Shown here piece after piece: positions 15,150-26,000 of a stretch of 28,082 nucleotides of DNA; position 1 is the first letter of the stretch; the number at the start of each line of letters is the position of its first letter. Source of the stretch: a virus. The DNA lies in the IMG/VR virus record IMGVR_UViG_3300047560_000180, positions 1 to 28,082 of that record; one strand, given 5' to 3'. Below the pieces are notes generated by a model. It saw nothing but the letters and a program-made list of their open reading frames with translations. It was not told the origin of the DNA and searched no databases. The position numbers and the translations under genes are program-made.

Positions 15150-17596
15150 TGGCAAAAATTGTAGGCTCAGACGAAATCTTCAAAAAGATTTCTTCGCAGA
15201 TTGATTCCCAGTTTCCTGGATTCATTCGCGAAGAAGGTCCGCAATTTGTTGCCTTTCTCAAGGCATACTTTGAGTATATGGAGCAGTCTGGTAACGCAGT
15301 CAATTCGATTAGAACACTGCGTGAAAACAAAGATATCGACAGAACTGTTGATTCGTTTGTGGAATACTTCCGTCGCGAGTTTATGCTCAATATTCCAAAA
15401 GAAACGCTTGCTGATAAGCGTCTTATGGTCAAGTATATTCGTGACTTCTATCGTACACGTGGTTCGCAAGAATCATATCGTTTTCTTTTTCGTGCGCTCT
15501 TTGGTCAAGAGATTGATTTCTATTATCCTGGCGACGATATCCTTCGTGCGTCCGATGGTCGTTGGGTAAAAGAAGTTCGCATCCGTTCGGCTGCACCATT
15601 CTCAACTAATCCACGCAACTTTGAAGGCAAGCGTATTCGTGGTAATACGTCGGGAGCTACTGCTTTTGTTCAAGACGTAGTAGGAACAATTGCTTCTGGT
15701 ATCGAAGTTTATGACATGACTGTCGAGAATGTTGCTGGAATATTTGTTGATGGTGAACGTATTATTGATGTTGACAATAGCAGCAACTATGCAACAATCA
15801 ACGCGCAAGCCGGTTCGCTCATTGGTATCGACGTAACAAAAGGCGGCGCTTTTCATAACTTAGGTGATTCGATCCAAATTAGTGAAGCTGGATCTACAGA
15901 AGTTGCATCAGCTGTTGTTGCGGAAGTAACCAATAGAAGTGCTGTTACATTGAAACTTGTAAAGGCTGGTTCTGGTTATACTAAAGAAGGAACACGTGTT
16001 TCTATTGTCAACGGCAATGGTTACGAGTTCGATGCTAAAGTTCAATCCTTTACAAGCCAAGCTATCTCTGGTGTTTCAATCAATACTGATCTAATTGGTC
16101 CAATGAAAGATGTGCGTCTTGATACGCCGTCTTTCTTTGTTCGCAAAGGCGCAAACACTTCTCCAGTTGAAAAGAAGCTAACTGGAACACTAAGTACATC
16201 TTCTGTATCTAATACGGTTACTGGATCTGGAACAAACTTTGTAACACAGCTTCATGTTGGAGATATTGTTCGTATTTACGGTGTTGCTAATACAGCGCGA
16301 GTGCATGCTATTACTAACGCAACATCTTTTATATCTACCTTTACACCATTCCAAACTGTAAGCGGTGCAAACGGATATATCAAGCTTGCTGGTGCTAACG
16401 TTTCTTCTAGACTTATTACAGCGCTTACATTTAGTAACGCTGTTTTCTATTCGATCAACGCAATCACACTTATCAATCCTGGATATGGATATAGCACATC
16501 GTTACCAACAATTAGAATCTACGACGAGCTTATTGCTCCATTGAATTCTTCAGACGGCTCTGGTGGTATTCTTGGTAATAACGCAATCGTGCTTGCTAAC
16601 AATGCACCTGGATCTATTAGCAAGCTTCGCATTATAACACCAGGCGCAAACTTCAACAAGTATGAAGATGCTACAATTCTGAATCTTTCGCAGTCTAACG
16701 CTGCGTTCACAGAATCACAAGCTAGTTCATATGCAAATAGCTCGCCGTCAACAAGATATCTTATTCGTAAGAAGACATTCTCGGCTACTGGTAAGCCAAA
16801 TCCATCTGGCTTCCTTGAGCTGCCTGGACGCTATATCGACACGAAGGGTTTCCTGAGCTGGAACAATAAACTACAAGATAACGAGTATTATCAAGAGTTC
16901 TCTTATGTCATTCGCGTAGCAGAAGTTCTTGAGAAGTATAAGAGCATTATCAAGTCATTAGTCCATCCAGCAGGTTCTGCTTTGTTTGGCGATTATATGA
17001 TTTCGTCGAGTGTTGATATTCCAAGTTCGATTATTGACGCCGCGCCGTCAACTGTTCAGTCCACTGTTACAGAATCGATTACAACATCATCTACTCAAAC
17101 GGCTACTGCTGCATACAATAGTGGTATCGATGTTACAGAATCTATTACTGCAACAGTTTCGCAAAACGGAACATTTGTTGCAAATGGTATCGTAACAGAA
17201 TCTATTACAGCGTCTGCAACTCATCAGGGTCAGCGTTTTGCAATCATGTCTGGCGTTTATGGAAAAGTCCTTTATGCAAACAGCGAGATTCAGTCGTTGC
17301 AGAGTTCAGGAATTTCACTATATGCACCGATTACTATTGCGACATTCGACGGAACACCTCGTCTTGTTATCGGCACAAAGGGTACACTAGGTTTTGCAAA
17401 CGGCGCAATGAAAGCCAACTCGGGATCGATCATTGTCGGTGGGCGCGGTTCAAACCTCTATCTCGTACCTGTTGCTGGATCGAATACAACAATATTCAAT
17501 GTCAACGCAATCTTCTCGAATGCTGCGTTCTCAATTCGCACAAACTATATTCCAACGCAGGCAAACGTTCAAATTTACTACAGTACCGGTCCGTAA
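15149..17596 (+). CDS. 7: gp7-like baseplate wedge structural protein
   Basis: This 815-residue protein starts with a helical domain (about 1-130) of a T4-superfamily wedge type: FVAFLKAYFEYMEQSG, DIDRTVDSFVEYFRREF, RDFYRTRGSQESYRFLFRALFG and YPGDDILRASDGRW. Position between gp6 and gp8 points to gp7, although T4 gp7 is longer (1,032). The rest is a string of beta modules: an SGATAFV block (162-205), repeated GxGY blocks, a GSGTNF...GD block (344-417), and a C-terminal stretch with three VTESIT repeats (about 637-690). Two of these module types recur in gp8 and in the 2,128-residue protein downstream. Confident as a structural wedge protein, less so as gp7 itself. Confidence 0.7.
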   Translation: MAKIVGSDEIFKKISSQIDSQFPGFIREEGPQFVAFLKAYFEYMEQSGNAVNSIRTLRENKDIDRTVDSFVEYFRREFMLNIPKETLADKRLMVKYIRDFYRTRGSQESYRFLFRALFGQEIDFYYPGDDILRASDGRWVKEVRIRSAAPFSTNPRNFEGKRIRGNTSGATAFVQDVVGTIASGIEVYDMTVENVAGIFVDGERIIDVDNSSNYATINAQAGSLIGIDVTKGGAFHNLGDSIQISEAGSTEVASAVVAEVTNRSAVTLKLVKAGSGYTKEGTRVSIVNGNGYEFDAKVQSFTSQAISGVSINTDLIGPMKDVRLDTPSFFVRKGANTSPVEKKLTGTLSTSSVSNTVTGSGTNFVTQLHVGDIVRIYGVANTARVHAITNATSFISTFTPFQTVSGANGYIKLAGANVSSRLITALTFSNAVFYSINAITLINPGYGYSTSLPTIRIYDELIAPLNSSDGSGGILGNNAIVLANNAPGSISKLRIITPGANFNKYEDATILNLSQSNAAFTESQASSYANSSPSTRYLIRKKTFSATGKPNPSGFLELPGRYIDTKGFLSWNNKLQDNEYYQEFSYVIRVAEVLEKYKSIIKSLVHPAGSALFGDYMISSSVDIPSSIIDAAPSTVQSTVTESITTSSTQTATAAYNSGIDVTESITATVSQNGTFVANGIVTESITASATHQGQRFAIMSGVYGKVLYANSEIQSLQSSGISLYAPITIATFDGTPRLVIGTKGTLGFANGAMKANSGSIIVGGRGSNLYLVPVAGSNTTIFNVNAIFSNAAFSIRTNYIPTQANVQIYYSTGP

Positions 17597-17600
17597 ACGG

Positions 17601-17608
17601 TATAAATA
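17601..17608 (+). promoter_or_regulatory. T4-type late promoter -10 element ahead of the 190-residue gene
   Basis: Exact TATAAATA in the 27-base gap after the gp7-like gene, 15 bases before the next ATG, with AGGAAA as ribosome site. A 5-base inverted repeat (TACCG/CGGTA, 17584-17602) overlaps its left edge but is too weak to call. Confidence 0.7.
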
Positions 17609-17623
17609 CCCATAGGAAACATT

Positions 17624-18196
17624 ATGTCAGAAACTATCAATACATCAACTTTTGCTGATGCTACAGTTATCAGAGGAGCCAAAGAAGTGGAAGAAGTCAA
17701 ACTTACCGGCAAATACGTCGCACAATGCTTCGACGTAAATGGTAATCTAAAGTGGGAAGAGCACTTCGATAACCTTGTGACGACCCAAGGCAAAAACCAT
17801 ATTCTTGATACGTATCTTGCTGGTAACGGTTATACAGCTAAGGTATTCCTTGGTCTGATTAGCTCGACAGGTTATACAGCAGTTGCTGCTGGAGATACAG
17901 CCAACTCACATACAGGCTGGACTGAGTTTACTGGTTACTCGCAGACAACTCGTCGCCCACCATCATTCTCGTCAGCCTCAAGCGGATCGAAGGGAACGTC
18001 AACTGCTGCTGTATTCTCAATCACTTCAGCTAATACAGTCAAGGGTACATTCCTTGTAGCTAATACGGGAACTGGTCTCGCAGCTGCTAAGGGTGGATAC
18101 TCTGGTTCACTTTACTCAGCAGGTCTATTTACTGGTGGTGATAAGACTGTTGGTAGCGGCGATATTGTCAACGTCACTTACACGGCTTCTGCATAA
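17624..18196 (+). CDS. Small virion protein of unknown function, separately promoted
   Basis: A 190-residue protein inserted between the gp7-like and gp8 genes. The N-terminal part has KLTGKYVAQCFDVNGNLKWEEHFDNLVTTQGKNHILDTYLAG in successive parts, a pattern I recall from phage structural proteins of unknown role found near head or tail genes in unrelated phages. The remainder is Gly/Ser/Thr-rich beta sequence (VFLGLISSTGYTAVAAGDTA, then a GYSGSLYSAGLFTGG block) ending in YTASA. No signal peptide or enzyme motif is visible. An exact late-promoter element just upstream suggests it is made in more copies than its neighbours, as expected for a decoration or fibre-attachment protein; that is inference. 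Confidence 0.7.
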   Translation: MSETINTSTFADATVIRGAKEVEEVKLTGKYVAQCFDVNGNLKWEEHFDNLVTTQGKNHILDTYLAGNGYTAKVFLGLISSTGYTAVAAGDTANSHTGWTEFTGYSQTTRRPPSFSSASSGSKGTSTAAVFSITSANTVKGTFLVANTGTGLAAAKGGYSGSLYSAGLFTGGDKTVGSGDIVNVTYTASA

Positions 18197-18198
18197 TA

Positions 18199-20034
18199 AT
18201 GGCTTCTCTGATCCCACGTCGATTCCGCGTTCACGAAGCGATTCAGTTCCTTGAGTCGCTGAGCGAATCTGCGCCTACTCGTTATTACTTTTACATTGCT
18301 AAGACTTCTGCGTATGCTAACGCATATCCAGTCACTGGGCAAGTAAAGACTACTACAACATCAAATACGATTGTTGGCGTGGGAACATATTTTACAACAG
18401 AACTTGCTGTTGGTGATAGACTTGCTATTACTGGTCAATACGAATCACCCACAACCAATCCTAGAATTCTGGTTGTTCAGTCGATTCCAACTGCTCAGAC
18501 GATTATTGTTTCGCCTCGTCCAGTTGCTTCAAATACGACTGGTGCAAACGTATACATTCGTAAGCTTTGGTCAGAACTAAAGCCACCAGCACCAACACCA
18601 TCATATCAAGCCGTAAACTACGATTCATGGCGCAATATGATGTCGCTAAAGAAGATTCAGTCTTCTGACGCTTCTCATGTTGTTCCTCGTGTCAATTGGG
18701 CTAACAACACATTCTTCAATGCTTGGGATGATGCAGCTGTTCTTCAAACAGCAAATGCAGCAATTCTACGCTATTACTGTGTGACTGATGATTGGAATGT
18801 TTATAAGTGCATCGACAACAATCGTAATGCAAATTCAACGATAAAGCCAACTGGAACTGGAACATCGATTGTTTCGACAGCTGATGGTTATCGTTGGAAA
18901 TATATGTACACCATTGAGTCTGGTGAACGCACCAAGTTTTTGACTATTGATTATATGCCAGTCAAAACTCTAACAGCCAACAACGGCTCTGCTCAGTGGA
19001 CTGTACAACAGAATGCAATAATTTCTGGTAACGGTGCAATTCATCTTATCAAAGTTGTTGCCAATGGTGCTGGTTATCTTAGCACAACAAATACTTTCTC
19101 GACAGTTACAAATACAACATGGATGAAATTGAAGTCATCTGCTTCTGGTATTGACGGAACTTATGTTGGTTCTGGTCTATTCATCAGCGAAGGTGCGGCT
19201 GCTGGTCAACTTCGTAAGATTGTAAAGTATTGGGGTGCAAATAATACTCTAATCGTCAATTCTGCGTTTAGTGTTACACCAACAACATCAAGCCGTTATG
19301 TTATCTCTCCACTTGTAACAGTTCGTGGTGATTCTGGCGGAACTACAACTTCTCGTGCTACAGCTTATATTTCTAATACAGTTGGCGGTCAAGTTCGTAA
19401 GATTACTGTTATCAATCAAGGTCGTTCTTATTCGACAGCCAATGTTGTTATCTCAGCAAACTTAGGTTTTGGTGCAACTGGTCGCCCAATCATTTCGCCA
19501 CTCAATGGTCATGGATCAGATCCAGTCGATGAGCTTGGTGGAACAGCTGTTATGTTGAATGTTCGCACAACTGGTGCAGAATCTAATACGTTCCCAACAA
19601 ACAACGACTTTAGAACAATTGGTATTATTCGCGATCCATTGCTTGCCAACGGTGCGCAAGCTAATGCTTCAGTCATCGATCAGTCAACTCGTATTGGTAT
19701 ATCACTTGCAACAGGTGATTTTACTGCAGACGAAATTATTACTGGTCAGAGAAGCGGTGCTAAGGCTCGTCTTGTTTATTTTGCCAATACTAATGATGCA
19801 AGAACAAGTGGAACACTAAAAGTTATTCGTGTTTCGACAAACGGAACTGGCGGTGGATTCCAAGTTGGTGAACTGGTAGTCGGTTCAAACTCTACAATCA
19901 CTGCAAACGTTGTTTCTGTTACTAAACCTGCTCTAAAACCCTACAGTGGTTTAGTAATATATACTGAGAATAGAGAATCAGTCTTCAGAGGTCCTGCGCA
20001 GACCGAAGACTATAAATTTACTGTAAAATACTAA
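18199..20034 (+). CDS. 8: gp8-like baseplate wedge protein, extended form
   Basis: A 611-residue protein carrying T4 gp8 signatures: ARNY-like opening replaced here by YYFYIAKTSAYA (about 29), NYDSWRNMMSLKKI (about 139), the block YYCVTDDWNVYKCIDNNRNA (about 193), STADGYRWKYMYTIESGE and KFLTIDYMPVKT (about 226-260). T4 gp8 is 334 residues; the extra length comes from an inserted GVGTYF...GD beta module (45-121) and a long beta-rich C-terminus with GxGY and SGAKARL modules (about 280-600), as in marine T4-like phages. gp8 binds gp7 and gp6 in the wedge. It follows the 190-residue gene with two bases between stop and ATG. Confidence 0.8.
   Translation: MASLIPRRFRVHEAIQFLESLSESAPTRYYFYIAKTSAYANAYPVTGQVKTTTTSNTIVGVGTYFTTELAVGDRLAITGQYESPTTNPRILVVQSIPTAQTIIVSPRPVASNTTGANVYIRKLWSELKPPAPTPSYQAVNYDSWRNMMSLKKIQSSDASHVVPRVNWANNTFFNAWDDAAVLQTANAAILRYYCVTDDWNVYKCIDNNRNANSTIKPTGTGTSIVSTADGYRWKYMYTIESGERTKFLTIDYMPVKTLTANNGSAQWTVQQNAIISGNGAIHLIKVVANGAGYLSTTNTFSTVTNTTWMKLKSSASGIDGTYVGSGLFISEGAAAGQLRKIVKYWGANNTLIVNSAFSVTPTTSSRYVISPLVTVRGDSGGTTTSRATAYISNTVGGQVRKITVINQGRSYSTANVVISANLGFGATGRPIISPLNGHGSDPVDELGGTAVMLNVRTTGAESNTFPTNNDFRTIGIIRDPLLANGAQANASVIDQSTRIGISLATGDFTADEIITGQRSGAKARLVYFANTNDARTSGTLKVIRVSTNGTGGGFQVGELVVGSNSTITANVVSVTKPALKPYSGLVIYTENRESVFRGPAQTEDYKFTVKY
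20011..20018 (+). promoter_or_regulatory. Possible late promoter -10 element ahead of the giant gene
   Basis: TATAAATT, one mismatch from TATAAATA, lies inside the last codons of gp8, 28 bases before the ATG of the 2,128-residue gene. Weak: it is coding sequence and the last base deviates. Confidence 0.25.
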
Positions 20035-20046
20035 TTGGAAGGTATC

Positions 20047-23000
20047 ATGGCTTCAACAGCTAATTCAGTTTCACTTTCAACGAACTTCAACGTAGCTCCG
20101 TTCTACGACGATTTTGATGAAAGCAAAAACTTCCATAGAATTCTTTTCCGTCCAGGATTGGCTGTGCAAGCTCGTGAGCTTACACAAATGCAAACGATCT
20201 TTCAAAACCAGATTGATCGTTTTGCTGAGCATATCTTCCAAGAAGGTTCTTCGGTTCGTGGCTTTGAACTAAACTACGATCCAGATTATCAGTATGTAAA
20301 GCTGCGCAACAACAACTCAGTTGGTACATCAGTCAACGCAGCTGCGTTCTTGAACAATGTTATCAAGGGCGCAACATCTGGCGTTCTTGCTACGGTTATC
20401 AAGACGAACGATGGTTCCGAAGCTAATACACCAAACTTCAAGACTTTCTATGTCAAGTATCTTTCTGCCAATACTACAACTGGCTATCGCTACTTCGCAA
20501 ACAACGAAATCATCAATTCGGTTACAACAGTTGGTCTAGCTGCTAATACAATCACAGCTGCCCAAGGTGGATCAACTGGCGCTGCTGCAGCTCTCAAGGT
20601 CGGTTCTGGTATCGTATATGCTAAGGATCATTTCATTCGTGTTCCTGAGCAAACAGTTCTTGTTGGCAAATATACTTCAGCTCCATCTGCTCGCGTTGGT
20701 TTTGATGTAACAGAATCCATCATCACAGAAACAACAGATGGAACGCTGCTTGATCCAGCATCTGGTTCATATAACTATGCTGCTCCAGGCGCTGCTCGCC
20801 TCAAGCTGGAAATAACTATCAAGTCACAAGCACTTACAACAGCTGTATCGAATACATTTGTTGAACTGATGCAAGTCAAGGACGGTGCTGTTCAGTCTAT
20901 TGCTTCTCGCCCAAAGTATTCAGAAATCCGCAAGTATCTTGCTGAACGTACATACGACGAGTCTGGCGACTATGTTATTCGTGGTCTGAACGTTACGATG
21001 CGTGAGCATCTCAAGTCAGGTAACAATCAAGGTCTCTATACATCTGGTGAAGGTGGCAATACAAGCCTTCTTGTTGCAGTTGTTGATTCTGGTAAAGCTT
21101 ATGTAAAGGGTTTCGATAACGAAATTATCGTATCATCTCGCATAAACGTAAACAAGGGAACAACATACAACGTAACAGAAAGTGCCAAAGTTCTTCCTGA
21201 CTACTCAAACTATATTCTTGTAGATAACGTCTGCGGTCAGTGGGATGTCAATGGTCAAGGAACTGTTTCTCTCCGCGATAGCCAAGCCAATTCAATCTAT
21301 AACAACGCTTACTCGGTGACTGGCTTTGCTGGCGCACACATTGGTCGCGCTCGCGTGCGTGGTATCGAACTTGACTCAGGAACTCCTGGAACTCAAGACG
21401 CAAGATATCGTTTGTATCTGACAGATGTTGTAATGAACTCTGGCAAAGATTTCCGTCAGACACAGTTTATTGGTTGGAACGGCGGAACTGGTGCAGCCAA
21501 CGGTAAAGCTGACATTGTTGCATCGACAGGTCTTTCTGCTAACGCAGTTGGTACAACATTCAACCGCGCAATCTTCCGTCTGCCATCAAAAGCTACAAAG
21601 ACTTTGCGTAATGCGTCGAACGTTCTGAACAACGATTTCAACTTCTACAAAGCATTCGATATCGCATCGGTTGCTAACAACGGAACATTCTCTATTTCTA
21701 GCGGTGATTCATCAGAAACCTTCGATGGTTCTGGATCACTTTCACCATCAGCTATCAATTCTGACTTCTATGTTGTTGCATCAAGCGCAGCTAATACAGT
21801 TCCGCTAACTGGTAACGTATCCATCACTTCTGGTGGTTCAACTATAGCTTGGACTGGTGCTGGTACATCAACAATCTTTGATAAGCAAATTTGCCCTGGC
21901 GATATTCTCAATGTTGGTACAGCTGGCGACTTTACTGTCAAGTCAGTTGATAGTGCAACATCGATTACAGTAGAAAAAGCTGCAACAGGCACTTGCACAA
22001 ACGTAAGATTCTTCAAGAAGATCAAGTCTGGTCAAGTTATCAATCTTGCTGGTGTTGGTTCACAGGGTACCACTATTACTGCTGGAACTCGTACAGTATC
22101 TGTGGCTAATACTGTAGCATCGATTGATCTGAAAGAACGTTTCCGTTCAACTTTCCCAGCTAAAGCTGTTGTCAAGCTCAACAAGATCGATGGTCAAGAA
22201 GCTGCTAAGACGGTTGTTCGTAATCGTCTTGTTCAAATCTATATTGACAACTCGACATATGCAACAACTGCAACTGAGTTCAATCTTGGTCTATCAGACG
22301 GTCTGCGTATTGTATCTGTTCGTAGAAAAGCTGGTTCAGCCTTTAGCTCAACAACTGAAGGTACGGACGTAACAGCAAACTTCATTCTCGACAATGGTCA
22401 GAATGATAACTACTACGATCACGCCAAGCTAAAGATGAATCCATCGAAGCCATTGACGCTTTCGTTGAATGATCGTCTGCTTGTAACACTTGATCACTTT
22501 ACACATAGCTTCTCGTCAGGTATCGGCTACTTCTCTGTAGATTCATACCCAGTCAACGATGCTACAGCTGCTACTGATACAACAAAAATCTTTACTTACG
22601 AGATTCCAATTTACGTCTCGAAGAGTTCTGGTGGCGCTTACGATCTGCGTGATTGCATTGATATGCGCCCACGTATCATCGATACAGCTACAAGCACAGC
22701 AATCATCGGCTCGGTTTCTACAAACCCAGCAACATCAACATCTGTCTATCAGCCAACTGGTGGTCTACATTTCTCGCCACCAAACGAAGACTTTACAACT
22801 GATCTTCAGTATTATCTTGGTCGCTCTGATGTTGTGGTTATGTCACCAGAAGGTCGTATCAACGTAATCGCTGGAACACCTTCGGTCAATCCAAAAGCTC
22901 CTGCGGAAATTGGCGAAAATATGCCACTCGCAACGCTAACGATTGCTCCATATCCATCACTTCCTTATGAAAATGCTCGTCGTGCAGATCGTATTGATTC

Positions 23001-26000
23001 GGCAAACAAGATCAAGAAGGCAATGAATCCTCGTTTCACAATGAAGGATATCGGCGAAATCTCGAAGCGCATTGATCGTCTTGAATACTATACTTCGTTG
23101 AACATGCTTGAGAAGAGCACAAACGAATTGCTTATCCGTGACGAGAACGGCTTGAATCGTTTCAAGAATGGTTTCCTTGTTGATCCATTCAATGGTCATG
23201 GTATTGGTAACGTATACGATCCAGACTATAAGATTTCGATTGACGACAAAGCCAGCGAAATGCGTCCACTCAACGTATATCGCAATACAAAGCTGCGCGC
23301 AGATCTTCTATCATCAACTCATGTTGTTCGCACAAACGTAACAACTGCTGGTGTCTATAAAGATCAGGTTATCACACTGACAACAACTCCTGCTTCAGGA
23401 ACATTTGTTGCTGGTGGTACGGTAACATCTGGTGGTTCAACTGCTACGATCCGTCATCGCGTTGGCGCAAAGCTATATGTTGAAAATGCAACAGGTAACT
23501 TTGCTGCTTCTGCAACGATCACAAGCAATGCAGTCAATGCTACAATTTCTTCTGTAGCAGTAACAGCGCCTGGTGATATTGTTACACTTCCTTACTCACA
23601 TAAAGTTCTTGTTCAGCAACCATATGCTACAACAACAAGAAATGCTGCTGGTACAAGTTATAGCTGGAAGGGTGTTCTATCACTCGATCCAGACAATGAC
23701 TACTGGTATGATACAACTGCTAAGCCAGAAGTCAATATCAATATTGATGGTAACGCTGACGCTATTGCATATATCGCAACAACAATGGGTATCAAGTGGG
23801 ACGACTGGAAAACAACTTTCGTTGGTGAACCAGTTCTTGTATCACAGAATACTATTGAAACAAGTCGTTCGTCAGACTCATCTCGTGTAAACGGTGGTAC
23901 TGAAACTACAACTACTACTTCGTTTACAACAGAGTCTGTCTACTCAGTTCCATCAACAGAAGTTCGTAGCGGTACTCAGTTCAATACATCTATCACAGAT
24001 GTGAAGCAGACTGTTGGTAATGTTGTAACAGATGTTTCGATCCAGCAGTATATGCGTGCAAGAACAATTACGGGTAACGCAGTTGGCATGAAGCCATCGT
24101 CACGTCTGTATGCGTTCTTCGATGGTATCGATGTATCTGCATATATTACTCCATTGACACAAGCTGAATTCCTTTCAGGTCTAAAGAATTCGCAAGGTGC
24201 TTCGGTTGCACCGACATCCGCTCGTGGTTCTGCTCTGTATTCCAATACAGACGGTACTGCATACTTCTTGTTTACAATTCCAAACAACGATGGTCTTCGT
24301 TTCCGCACAGGTTCGAAGCGCCTTCGTCTAACTGACAACGCTCAAAATAGCAGCTCATACGGTCAGTTTACAACTTCAGCTGAAGCAGAATACTCAGCAG
24401 AAGGTTTGTCGCTTGGTAAGTCGGATATTACTACATCAACACGTAAGGTTGGTGTTTGGGCTACGAATCCTATTGAAACAAGAAATGTTACTTCGTTCAA
24501 TACGGAATACTCGTTCTCGACAACAGTTGATACGTCATTCCAGCAGGATCCACCAAACAACGATCCTATTGCTCAGACATTTACTGTTGATGCTTTGAGA
24601 GCAGCCAAGAACAAGACAAGCGGTCTATATCTAACAAAGCTTGATCTGTTCTTTGCAACAAAAGATCCAAAGCTTTCTGTTACAGTTCAGCTGCAAGAAG
24701 TGGATAAAATTACTGGAACAGTTACACCACGTGTTGTTCCATTCTCTTCTGTTACACTAGTTCCAGCAGATGTCAATGCAAGCGAAACAGATAGCACGAT
24801 CCCAACTCAAGTTTACTTCCCTGCTCCAGTATATCTGCAGGAAGGTTCAGACTACGCTATTGTAATTGTTCCAGAAGCATCAAATCCAAATTATACAGTT
24901 TGGACTGCTGTTCTTGGTGATAACGATCTAGCCACGGGTGGACGTGTTGCTGTTCAGCCAGCTTCTGGCTTCCTCTACACATCTTCGAACCAACGTTCGT
25001 GGGTACCTGTAGAAAACGAAGACATGAAGTTTACAACATACTATGCTGAGTTCGACAAGTCGGCTGATGGTCTTCTTATCCTCAAGAACGACAAGAAAGA
25101 CTTCTTGACTGTAACTTCGCTGACTGGAACATACGTCAACGCAATTGGTGAAGTTATCCACGGCGAAACTCGTATCCTTGGTACGTTTGCTAATACCAAA
25201 GCTGTTGCAGCTCAGATCGCAAACGGAACTTGCTACGTTCAAAGTTCCAACGCAACAGCTACTATCACAGGTGTTGTAACCGAGTATAACTCAGCTTATA
25301 TCATGGCTCGTGTCGATACTTCAGCTAAGTTTGCCAATACAGACTTTGTTCGTCTGCGCTTTAGCTCACCAACATCTGGCGTGATTGTTGCTAACTCGAC
25401 TGGTAAGATCAAGGGTACGATTACTCCAGTTGGTCGTGTAGAATACTATGATGCAGTCAACTACGCAAACACGAAGCTGTATGTTGCTAACCTTGCTTAC
25501 ACAACTTCTGGTGTAACATCGTCTTGCACATACAATCGTATTCTCAAGGCTAACACTTGGTTGTCAACACAATCAACAAATATCAAGTCGAAGGTTCTTT
25601 CGGTTGATAACGTTCCTATGGATTATGTTCAGGTATTTGCTGGAACAATCATTCCTTCAAATACATACGTTTCTTCTTATGGTAAGTTTGCCACAAGCTC
25701 GTCAGCTAAAGATAGCTCTTATGTTTACTTGAATCTGAATAACTCTGACGAACTTGATGCAACTCGTTATATCATCAGCCGCTCAAACGAATCAAATACG
25801 AGTGTTTCATCTTCAACAATGAACACTGGTTCAGTAGACATCAAGCTCCAGATGAACTGCCGTAACATTACAGCATCGCCTGTGGTTGATTTGTCTCGTA
25901 TTGCTTTGACTGGTGTTCAAAACTTGATTAGCACGGAAGGTGAAATTGCTTCTTCGGAAGATAACGTATCTAACGGCGGTAACTCAAAGTCACGCTATAT

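Noticed and set aside
17584-17602. Inverted repeat TACCG/CGGTA at the end of the gp7-like gene as a terminator
   Set aside because: Five-base stem with nine-base loop and no following T run; it merely overlaps the late element.
20035-20046. TTG start for the giant gene
   Set aside because: An ATG four codons later has GGAAGG at the right distance, while the TTG is itself next to that ribosome site.
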